Shown: positions 43,101 through 55,100 of the stretch, in pieces | How positions within the stretch are numbered: the stretch's first letter is position 1 | How the letters are laid out: every line of letters begins with the position of its first letter | Origin: Heloderma charlesbogerti | Taxonomy: Eukaryota > Chordata > Lepidosauria > Squamata > Helodermatidae | NCBI GenBank assembly: GCA_026122225.1 | Contig: JANEZZ010001676.1 | Coordinates: 62,001-126,000 of the forward strand | Direction: 5' to 3' | DNA length: 64,000 nucleotides | Program-made: the position numbers and the translations under genes | Notes under the pieces: model-generated | Databases searched by the model: none | What the model was told of the DNA's origin: nothing | What the model saw: the letters and a program-made list of their open reading frames with translations, nothing else

Positions 43101-46100
43101 CCTGCTACCTTAAACCCTTTTGTCTGGAGATGCTGTGGGTTGAATGTGGGACTTCCTGAATGGAAAGCATGCCTTCTGCCACTGAGCTATGGGACTGCAT
43201 TCCAAAAGTGGGCGGGGCTAAATGCAAAAGGGGCTGGGGCTAAAAATACCAGTCTATTTTAGCGCAAAGCTCTTCCTTCCGGTAACAAAGCCTTAGGAGA
43301 GGCAGGCCAAGCTTTGAGAATGGGGGGGAACACCCAGTAAAAGCTGGGAAACCACCCAAGGACTGGTGGTTGGGGTGGGTTCAGGGCAAGGGCCCCCAGG
43401 CCTGAGGTTCTGCACCCCTGCTCTACACCATACGTAGATGGTGCCCATGGTGGGTCAGATCCATCCATCTCCCACCAAAGGCAGCCCATTCACCTTGCCC
43501 TTGCAGGGGGACCCTCCCTTTTCAAGCCTCCAGAAGGCTACTGGGCAGACTCCGAGTCAGAGAACATCTCACCCACCAAAACATCCCAAGAGGGATCTTA
43601 TTGGGCACACAGACCCATCACTCAACATCCACTCCTTGGTTGTGACAATTCCTGATGCCTCAGAGGAAAGTGGGAAGGCCCCCACTGTGATCATACGCGA
43701 GGAGGAGGAGGAGGGAGAAATAAATTTAGAGAAGGGCTTCCTCGGCATCTCCTCCGAAAACTCACCTTGTTTAACAACGTTAGTTTGATTTCTTTATGGG
43801 CACTGAAGCCAGCTGGCTGTGGCTGGGGGGGCTGCTGAGGTGGGGGGGGCTGCTGAGATTTGCTCCCTTGCACCGGCTTAGCGGGCTTGGCGGGCTGTGC
43901 TGCCGCTTCCCGTTTCCGTTTCTCCTCCTTGATGCTGGCGCCTTCTTTTTTGGGCTTTCCTGCTAAAAAGAAGAACATGCCACCATGAGCAAAGAACTCA
44001 AATGGACCCATCTGGGGGCTGTCAACCAGTTCCCATCACCCCTTGGGGTAACCTGAATCCTGTGCATTGCACCTAGGAGAGCCAAATCCAACAATGGCTG
44101 CCAGGTCCTCCTACACTCCATTTTGACGCTGGGATCAAGGCAGACGTTATGGCATGGAGGGGGAATGAGTGGTCCTCCAGATGTTGTTGGACTGCAACTC
44201 CCATCATCACTCCCCACTGGCTATGCTGACCAGGGCTGATGGGAGCTGCAGTCCAACATCTGGAGAATGCCATGTCTCCCACCACTGCTTTATGGCTTCA
44301 ACACCAAGTCAGGTTCCCCACCCCCCGTGCTTTGCTTAATATCTAGCATGATGAAAGTTTCTGGAGAACTCAAAATCTTGCTTACCATTTTGTGACATTT
44401 TTGTTTGGCCATACTAAAGGTATTGCCTGACTGTGGAGACTGGATTTTTTCTGATGGACTAACACAGCTTCCTTTGCTTTTTAAAAAATTCACCCAGGCT
44501 TTTAAAATTCAGTGTAGTGTTTCGTTTTGGACTTAACCTGCATTTTTGGTGTGGCTGTTATTCTTATGCTTGCTTTAAGGTTTTTCTCATTTTTAGTTGC
44601 CTCAGACAGGGGCGGGATGCATGTCTATTGCATAAAACATTAAGTACAAATAAATAAATATGAATATAAAGCCGGTTTATTGCAAGCAGGAGTGGCAGGG
44701 AGTACTATGCTGCTCACACAAGGCTCAACCACTTTGGTTCTTTCAGTTTCATTGAGCCTTGCCAATGTGTATTTGTAGTGTATTTCCCCAGCCAAAAGGG
44801 GCAGACATTTGCCTTTCAAAACACTTAAAGCAGTGGAGGCTGGTGGCTCCGATGTCAGCGGGGCGGTGAATCGGCTCCGGGTTTCAGTCAGAACTCTAAA
44901 GGATCTATCCAGGGTGCTCCACACCTTGGATAGCACCTTTAGAGTTCTGACAGGTTCTGACTGAAACCCGGAGTGGACTCACCACCCCGCTGACATCCGA
45001 GCCACCAGCTACCACTCACCTAAAGTTGTTGGACTCTGTAATGGTTCAAGCTTCTCTTACTCATGCTGCATGACCATGAATGGGATGAAAGAGAAGGGCT
45101 CTAAAACCCTTCTCCAAAATGTTTTACAGTTTGTGTCCAGCCTAAAGGGAGCTAATTAGTGATGTTTGCAAAACGTTTTGCAAACTTCTCCTCTGTTTCC
45201 AAAGAATGTTCCAAACTGGCTGGGACTTTTCTGCAGTGGCCCCAAATCACAGAATGCCCTTGCCAGAGAGATCTACCTGTTGCCTACTTTGTTGACTTTT
45301 TTGCACCTGGCAAAAAGACATTTTTATTCTCCTAGGCCTTTTAAAAGTATTTTTAACTGCTGCTTGCTTTACTTTTAGTATGTGTAATGCTGCATTTTAA
45401 AATCATCTGTTTCTAGTTGCTCAGTTTATCGCTTTTAAATGCTGTATCTTCGTTGCTGCTTTTAAAACTATACTTTTTAATGTACTTTATTCTTGGTTGT
45501 ATCATTAGTTTAATTGTTTTTGCTTTTATCATATGTGTCGCCCTGAGGGCTTCCGCTATAGGGCGATTCATAAATCATCATCATCACCATCATGTGCAAA
45601 AAGCATATACTTTCCTTTATGGTGGGAATGCCCACAAATACAGAGATTCTGGATGCTGGTACATAGAGAAATAATGACTATTACCAGAGAAACGATCATA
45701 TACGAACCGGGACTTTTTAAAATTATCATTGTATAAAGGATCGAATGGAAGTATTAAATGTAAAGATGTACTATCATTCTTGTTAACTGCTGCTTGCCAG
45801 ACAATCACACAGCTGTGGGAAAAACTGGGTAACTTGAATTTACCTGCATGGTATCGAAATATAGGGTTGGTGGCGATATCAGAAAAAATAACATTTTGAC
45901 TTACTTTTGATTCAAGGAAAGACAGAACTGCTTGCATTTTAAGCTATATGGTGGAGTTTTATTCAACATACATCACAACCAGATTTACAGCAATATATGC
46001 CTGCTTCTGCTCTGAGCATTTGGACATTATAACAACTGGATGAAGGTTTTACAGCACACTTATTATTTTTTTTCTTTTTTATTGTATTAATTCAGTCTAT

Positions 46101-49100
46101 TGTAATAGCTCATTGTGACCCAGTTGTTAGGGGACTGTTATGTTTATTTGTTTGTTTGTTTGTTTATTCATTTCATTTCATTTCATTTCTGGATGTTGTT
46201 CTGGATTTTTTTATTTTCCTGATATGTAACAAGATTCTTTAAAAAAAACCCCATCATCGTCACTACCATCATCACCACAGATTGCAGAAAACCAAAGCGG
46301 GTGGGGGGGAGAAGAGGAGAGCGCGCGCGCAGCAAAGGCAACGGAGACTGGGTGTGAGTCGCAGAACCACGTGAAGACATTTGAAGAAGGCCAAGCAGGT
46401 GACCGTCGGGAGGCAAGGGCAGTGCGGCCTACCTCTCTCCTTCTTCTGCTGCGCTGGAGTCGGTGATCGGGAACTGGCTGAAGAAACTGGACTGGCCAGG
46501 TCAGCATACATATCTTCCGAGTCAGCACTGCGCACAGAGCTACTACTGGAGGAGGCACTAGAGACAGACGAGACGCTACTTACACTCAGGGACCTGATGG
46601 GGGTGGGGGTGGGGGGAAGAAAGAGAGGAGTACAGAGAGCATTCAGTCCAAGAGGACTGGTCGAGACAAAACCTCAGTGGATGCCAGTTATCCTTTTCCT
46701 TAAATCAGCCTTCCCCCAACGTGGTACCCTCCAGATCGCGAAGTGTCCTGAAGAGTCTGGCTGCAGCTTGTCAAAGGTCAGGATTCCAACCTAGATGGAC
46801 CACTGCTCTGACCCTGTGTGTCAATCCTTAGGTCTTTAAAGTAAAGCCTGGTCTTTAAACATTTCCCTGCTTACTCAAAGGATTACTATGTTGTGCAGAA
46901 TGCTTCCAGCAAGCAAATCTTGTGTTGAAGAGAACAGCCCTGGACAGGAGAAGCAGCTTGCTTTTTAGCCTTCCACACCCAAAGCGGCAGAAGGGAACCT
47001 CGCACCTGGATTTTCTGGACCCTGATGGCGAGGGGGAAATGGAGGCCGAGGTGGACCGGGACCGGGAGAGGGATCGAGACAAGGATCTTGAACGAGAGCT
47101 GGACCCGCTGTAGCTGCTGCCGCTGCCGCTCGCACTGCAACTGATGGTCCTCCTGCAACGAAAAGCCGAGTTCAGACCCCCTTTCGGAAGCTGCTTCTCG
47201 TGTTGTTTCAGGGAAACGTTAATGCTCTCCAGACATGGATATTGGGAAGACTTGCTGCCCCAGGAATACAGAACATCCAAGGACTCCTACTTGTCACAGG
47301 TGCCAATTTAGACATTAAGACCCATGCGTGTACCAGAAAAGAGCGATGCATATGTCAGTAAAGGAAACCACAAGCGAGGTGAGAGAGTTCTCCCTTCGGT
47401 CTTCATGCTGCAGCTCCTACAGCCAACGAGGCAAGCGGCTTTGCAGCCTGAGGAGCAGGCTGCCTCCTCTGGTGTGGGAAGAGCAGCCATGACAACAGCG
47501 ATAAGATAACGCCATGGGGTCATACTAGGGGTCTCCTCTTGGTTGCATGGAAATAAATTTGAATTGTCGCCCGTTTCTTTTAATCTGTTGTGCCAGTTTC
47601 AGTGATTTTTTTGCATGTGAGTGTTCTGTCCTGTTCACTTCAGAAAGCCTAATTTTAGCACAACAATTTCCCAATATTGTTAGAACTGGGGTCTCCTATG
47701 AAAACCGACATGGACGCCTACTGATTATGGGCAGGGATCTGTTTCAAAGCAGACTTAAGGAGCCTTTGAACTCCAAGCCTGAGGGTGCCTCCGTGGCAGA
47801 ATTCCCCTTGGTGCGAAGCTGCCCCTCAGGCCATCGCACCTCCAGCAGCGCCCAGCAAATCGCTGCGGGCCTCCAAAGAGACCTGCGACTCGCCTGCTGG
47901 GGGCCTGCTCCAGGAAGCTCCCCTGTGCACCCACCTCCGGGGCGGCGCTCTCGTTTGGCGCTCCTTCCGTCTGGCCTCTCTGCTGTCGCCCGGCTTGGGT
48001 GGCTCCGGTGCAGCCAGCGGGGCTTTGGCAGCTGGCGGTGGTGCTGGTGGGGCAGGCGGCTTCTTCACAGTCTTATCACTGTCAAAGTAAAATGGGGCAG
48101 ATTTAGCCAGTGGGGAGGGTGGGTAAGACAGTGCCAGAATTTAAAGGGATTTGGGCCCAGGAAATCCTGGCCTCAACACGTGGCTGTTGGGCTCGCTGGG
48201 GAGACACGAGCCAGGGAGCGGTTCTGGCATCACCCTCCCAGTGAGCCTGCGTGGTGTAACAGAGCGCTGGGATTGGGTGGAGGAAGCCTGTGTTGAACGT
48301 GCAAAGCTGTCATTCATGGAGCCAGACTTCTGGTCCTTCTAGTCCAGCACCGACTACTCTGACTGGCAGCGGCTTCCAGGGTCTCAGGCGTGGGGGGTGC
48401 ATTGGGGGCAGCCTTACCCAGTTTTCTTACCTTGAGATGGCTCTAACTGGGATATGGTGGGGATGATACCTCAGCCATGAAACTTCCTGGGTGGTTTTGG
48501 GAAGTCAGCCCCCCCCCCCCCCCCGATTAACCTCCCTCACAGGAATAATGCTGGCGAGAAGGATGGTTTTTTGACTCACTGGGATAAGGATAGAAAAACA
48601 AAGGGGATGGGTTTTCTGAGACATTCAGGTGACTGCACATATTTATTTTCCACTGCTCACTCTGCTTTGGAGGAAGATGGAGGCACTATGCAGAGCTTTG
48701 AAGTTCAGGTCCACTGAGTACTGGGAGACCTGCTCAGCCCACACTGGGCCTTTTTTTGAGTTTCCACAAATGCTGCTCATTTGTTTTCAAGCTTGTCTCC
48801 AGAGACAAATGGGGTGACCTTTGCTCCTTCAGTTCCGCCACCCTCAGCCAGCTCCATGTCTTTTCCTTTCTCCCTTCCTGCCCCTGACGCCTGGAGCTGC
48901 CTCCTAGAAGGCCTACAAGATGCCACTCACTTTTCCTTCAAAACCCACCTTTCCCATGCCCTCTAATTCTCATACCTTACTGCAGCCTTCCACAACCTGG
49001 AGCCCTCCAGATGTGTTGGACTACAAGTCCCAGCATGCCCCAGCCAGCGCTGCCCTACTGTAAACTAAAGGTGCATTCCTATGCATGTATAGACAGAAAA

Positions 49101-52100
49101 AAGTCCTACAACTCCCAGCTGGGAGCTGTAGGACATTATTCTGTCTAAACCTGCATAGGATTGCACCCTAAGTCTAATTGCCTGTAACAGACATAAATGC
49201 ACATCCTATGGCTTTATCCTGCATTCAGTCAGTGTTATGACTGCTTATCCAGAGATTTGCTGCAGGTCTCTTAAAAAACAACCAATATTGCTGCAGGTAG
49301 GAAGGCATCCTTCTGTGTGTGACCTCTTTAATTGTGCCAAGCATGTGTCATGCTGATACAGAGTGTGCATTTGTGGGGAAGGGAAATGACGTCCATTTTA
49401 AAGTCAATATTTATGTATATATGACTGCTGGTGTTTGCTTTATTTCACGCCTGGGTGCCACAGTAACACAGGACCACACTTCACAAACCTGATCTGGTGG
49501 AAAGTACCTTCCTGGCCTTATGCTCTGACTGTGACAAAGACAGGGAGCCCTGTCCTTGTATACTGCAGAACCCCAAAGGAAATGTCCCAATGGCGCTACA
49601 AAGCATCTTTAATGCATAATATCCTCAAATGGGTCTCAGGCCCCAAAGGCATTCAGAAAGTTACAAGGAAGGCAAAAAGATTTTCTCTCAATTACAGGTG
49701 AGTCAGTGGGCTGCAGTGGTTAGAGTGGTGGACTCGGAACAGGGAGATCCAGGTTCAAAACCCTGCTCAGCCATGAAACTCACCATGGGCCAGTCACTCA
49801 TGTCAGCCTCCCTACCTCCCAGGGTTGTTGTCAGGATAAAAAAAAGCAGGGAGAAGACCCTGAACCCCTTGGAAATGGGCAAGATATACAATGTCATAAT
49901 AATGTAATGCAGTCTTCTGAATGATGAATGTCTGCGGAGCCCAAAGGCACTGAATATTAAAGGAGGACATGTGACAATACTGTACATTAAACACATTCCC
50001 CAGCATCTTTGAGATCTCCTCTTTTGGGGTTTCTGTGGCTTCAAATGGTGTCCTCATTCAGCCCAAGAGCGTAAGAGCATGAGGCCATCCCATTCAGGCT
50101 CCCCCGGGGAAGTTTTAGCCGGAGTAGAAACTCATTCCACCAACTGTTCTGCTTCTAGTTGTGAGAGTCCACCATACACCTTGCACAAACGAACCAAACA
50201 CCGCCTCCCCTGCAACTCCTTAACTTTTAACAGCTGTTTGTGCGTCGAGGGAAAGATACAGTTACTCCCTCAGAAGGTTTTCCTCCTACCTCCATTACTG
50301 GTCAGAGTTTGGCTTGCAGATAAATGAGAGATATACACTGCACTTACCTCTTGGCCAGTGGATAAGACAAAGCAGTGCAAGCCTTAAACGACAAGGTCTA
50401 GAGCTTCATTGCAGAATGCCTTGCCCAGAGCAGACGTAGAATCTTACCCCTTTCCAGCAGGTACTGCGGGCTCCCCTTTAGCTTTGGGAGGAGGTTTGTG
50501 TGGAGAAGGCGTGGGGGAAGGAGATGGAGAAGATGAGAAGGACCGCGACCTGCAAAATCAGACAAGAGAGAGCCTGGGGTGAAAGGTTAGATACAGCCTT
50601 TGCTTCAGCAGAAGTCTGCTTGAATTTGGAGTGAATCTAGGACTGGGCATCTAACAGGTCCAAAAAGATTCAGTTAACTGCTGAGTCAAACATTTAAAGC
50701 ATTACCATTATTAGAACAATTGCAAAAAAAGAAAAGAAATGATCAGCAATAGGCTTGATACTTATGTGAATCAGAATTTCAAATTAGTTAATACTTATTG
50801 TGAAACAACGAAAATAACTTTTAAAAATTGGCATGATTATAACTTAACCATGTTAGGCAAGGTTTCTATAAAATGTGGGAGATTCACTGAACATTATTTG
50901 GCAGTTATTGTGGTGGAATATCAGGGCCATCCTATGGGTATTTCATTTTGTTTTATTAAAGCAGAAATAAAGCAAAGTAAAAGCAGCTCTTAAAAAGCAA
51001 ACATCTGTTTTTAACAGTAAATGTGTTAAGTAGGTGACAGGCCTGTTCTTCAAGCATCATCATCATGGCTTCATGGACTATTTGGCAACATTTGACCAAG
51101 GTCACAGAATCATAGAATAGTAGGGTTGGAAAGGTCCTATAAGATAATTGAGTCCAACCCCCTGCTCATTGCAGGAATCTAAGTCAAAGCATCCCTGACA
51201 GATGGCTGTCCAGCTTCATTGTGAATGCCTCCAGTGTGGGAGAGCCCACCACCTCCCTAGGTCATTGGTTCCATTGTCGTATTGCTCTAACAGTCAGGAA
51301 GTTTTTCCTGAAGTTCAGCCGGAATATGGCTTCCTGGAACTTGAGCCCATTATTCCGTGTCCTGCACTCTGGGATGATGGAGAAGAGATCCTGGCCTTCC
51401 CCTCTGTGACAACCTTTCAAGTACTTGAAGAGCGCTATCCTATCTCCCCTCAGTCTTTTCTTCTCAAGGCTAAACATGCCCAGTTCTTTCTGTCTCTCCT
51501 CATAGGGCTTTGTTTCCAGTCTTCTGATCATCTTTGTTGCTCTCCTCTGAACCCTCTCCAGCTTGTCTGCATCCTTCTTAAAGTCTGGTGCCTGGAACTG
51601 GACACAGTACACAGTACTGGTCAAACAAGAGGCGGTCAAGGGGCTGGCGTGCCAAGACTAGATGCATCCCTGGTAGAGCCCCACACTGAAAACCATTTCA
51701 GAGGATCTGTGAGCCACAACACATTTTTTCCCCACCGTGGAAGAGCGGCTGCATTCTCCGGCAAGCCCCCACCATCACCATCACAAAGTTATCTGTCCAA
51801 TTATAAGCAGGCTGACAGAGAATTTCAAACAGCTTAGAGAGAACACTAGGTTTTCCTCTTACAAAATTCTTGATGATCCAAATAGTTTGGAAGCCCCCGC
51901 TGGAAAGACAATTGTTTTTAACTATCTGGTGTGCTAAGCAGTTCCCATGTCATGCTCACGGCTGTTTATGTCCTGGATCAACGGGATTCTCACAAGACAC
52001 ACAATCAGGGTTACTGGGAGAAAAATGAGCACCCAACCCATTTTTTTGGTGGGGGCTGTGCGTGTGATTAGTTCCTGAAGGGCAGGAAGAAAGTGCCAAA

Positions 52101-55100
52101 ACGTGTGGGTGGGGACATGGCTCATAAAATGCGACGCCAATGAACACACCTGCCTGAGTTTCCAGTAATCAGGGGTGGTGCCTCAGCATCCAGGTTGGCT
52201 CCCTGCCCCATAAGCCCTCCTATGCCACAATTGCCACAAATGTCATGTATTCCCTTCCCTCCACTCCTTGCCAGTAATTGGCATATTAATTAGGAAGAAA
52301 CCCAGAATTCTGGAAACAGAATTAAGCAAAGATCAGAACTTAAGTTGCTAATTTCTACATTGCAGAATTTGGGGCAGGGAAGGAAAGGAGGCTGAGCTCT
52401 TTCCTAGGATGGGTCTTTGTCCATCCATGTCTTGGTCTAGGGAAGGGGCAGAGAAGGGCTGAGCTCTGCCCCATCAGGCCCCAGTGATAAGATCTCAGGG
52501 CGGCATACAGATAAAATCAGTTTGAACAGTTATTGTTGTTGTTCAGTCATTCAGTCGTGTCCGACTCTTCGTGACCCCATGGACCATAGCATGCCAGGCC
52601 TTCCTCTCCTCCGCTCCCTCCCGGAGGGTGCTCAAGTTCATATTCATTGCCTCGGTTATGCTATCTAGCCATCTCATCCTCTGCCGTCCCCTTCTCCTTT
52701 TGCCTTCAATCTTTCCCAGCATCAGGGTCTTTTCCAGAGAGTCTTCTCTTCGCATTAGGTGGCCAAAATATTTGAGCTTCAGTATCTGTCCTTCCAATGA
52801 GCAGTCAGGGTTGATTTCCTTTAGGATGGACTGATTTGACCTCCTTGAGGTCCAGGGGACTCGTAAGAGTCTTCTCCAGCACCACAGTTCGAAAGCATCG
52901 ATTCTTCGGCGCTCAGCCTTCCTTAGAGTCCAGCTCTCACAGACATACGTTACTACTGGGAAAACCATAGCTTTGATTATACGGACCTTTGTCGGCAAGG
53001 TTATGTCTCTGCTTCTTACTATGCTGTCTAGGTGTGCCATAGCTTTCCTCCCAAGGAGCAAGCGTCTTTTAATTTCATGGCTACAGTCACTGTCTGCAGT
53101 GATCTTGGAGCCCAAGAAAGTAAAATCTGTCACTGCTTCCATTTCTTCCCCTTCTATATGCCAGGGAGTGATGGGGCCAGATGCCATGATCTTCGTTTTT
53201 TTAATGCTGAGTTTCAAACCAGCTTTTGCACTCTCCACTTTCACCCTCAACAAGAGGCTCTTGAGATCCTCTTTGCTTTCTGCCATTAGGGTGGTATCGT
53301 CTGCGTATCTGAGGGTGTTGATAATTCTCCCGGCAATCTTAATTGCGACCTGTGATTCATCCAACCTGGCATTTCTCATGATGTACTCTGCATATAAGTT
53401 AAATAAGCAGGGTGACAATATGCAGCCTTGTTGTACTCCTTTCCCAATTTTGAACCCATCGGTTGTTCCATGTCCAGCTCTTACTGTTGCTTCTTGACCC
53501 TCGTACAGGTTTCTCAGGAGACAGGTAAGGTGGTCTGGTACTCCCATCTCTTTCAGAATTTGCCACAGTTTGTTGTGATCCACACAATCAAAGGCTTTAG
53601 CATAGTCAATGAAGCAGAAATAGACATTTTTCTGGAATTCTCTTGCTTTCTCCATGATGCAGCGAATGTTGGTGATTTGATCTCTAGTTCCTCTGCCTCT
53701 TCAAAACCCAGCTTGTACTTCCGGTAGTTCTCGGTTCACATACTGCTGAAGCCTAGCTTGTAGGATTTGGAGCATAACCTTGCTGGCATGTGAAATGAGT
53801 GCAATTGTACGGTAGTTTGAACACTCTTTGGCATTGCCCTTCTTTGGAATTGGAATGTAAACTGACCTTTTCCAGTCTTGTGGCCACTGTTGAGTGTTCC
53901 AAATTTGTTGGCATATTGAGTGCAGCACTTTCACAGCATCATCTTTTAGGATTTTAGCTCAGCTGGAATACTGTCATCTCCGCTAGCTTTGTTGTTAGTA
54001 ATGCTTTCTAAAGCCTATTTGACGTCACTCTCTAGGATGTCCGGCTCAAGTTCAGTGAGCGCACTATCATGGCTATCAGGGACATTCAGATCTTTCCTGT
54101 ATAGTTCTTCTGTGTATTCTTTCCGCCTCTTCTTAATCTCATCTGCTTCTGTTAGGTCCCTGCCTTCTTTGTCTTTATCATGCCCATCTTTGCACAAAAG
54201 GTTCCCTTGAGATCTCCGATTTTCTTGAAGAGATCTCTAGTCTTTCGCATTCTGTTGTTTTCCTCGATTTCTTTGCATTGTTCCTTTAAGAAGGCCTTCT
54301 TGTCTCTCCTTCCTATTCTCTGGAACTCTTCCCCTTTCTCCCTTGCTTTTTGCTTCCCTTCTTTCCTCAGCTACTTGTAAAGCCTCATCAGGCAGCCACT
54401 TTGCTTTCTTGCATTTCTTTTTCTTTGGGATGGATTGAGTTGCTGCCTCCTGAACAATGTTACGGACCTCCGTCCATAGTTCCTCAGGCACTCTGTCTAT
54501 CAGGTCTAATCCCTGAAATCTATTCCTCACCTCCACTGTATATTCATCAGGGATATGATTTAGGTCATACCTGAATGGTTTAGTGGTTTTCCCTACGTTC
54601 TTCAATTTAAACTGAAATGTTGCAACAAGAAGCTCATGATCTGAGCCATAGTCCGCTCCAGGTCTTGTTTTTACTGACTGTATAGAGCTTCTCCATCTTT
54701 GGCTGCAAAGGACATAATCCATCTGATTTCGATATTGACCACCTGGTGATGTCCATGTGTACAGTCGCCTCTTGTGCTGTTGGAAAAGAGTGTTTGCTAC
54801 GATCAGCGTGTTCTCTTGGCAAAACTCTTATTAGCCTTTGTCCTGCTTCATTTTGTACACCAAGGCCATGCCTGCCTGTTATCCCAGTGATTTCTTGACT
54901 TCCTACTTTAGCATTCCAATCCCCTATGATGAAGAGGACATTTTTTTTTGGTGTGAGTTCTAGAAGGTGTTGTAGATCTTCATAGAACTGATCAACCTCA
55001 ACTTCTTCGGCCTCAGTGGTTGGGGCATAGACTTGAATTACTGTGATGTTGAATGGTTTGCCTTGGATTCATACTGAGATCGTTCTATAGTTTTTGAGAT

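Larger units (their letters stand above)
48079..50447. other. ZC3H18: ZC3H18 intron
   Basis: Contains a C-run (48511-48524), a foldback half (48983-49050), a hairpin (49075-49170), a SINE (49690-49905) and otherwise unique sequence. Confidence 0.7.

Noticed and set aside
50739..50993. 84-codon open frame in a ZC3H18 intron
   Set aside because: AT-rich, no known motif; probably a decayed repeat or chance.
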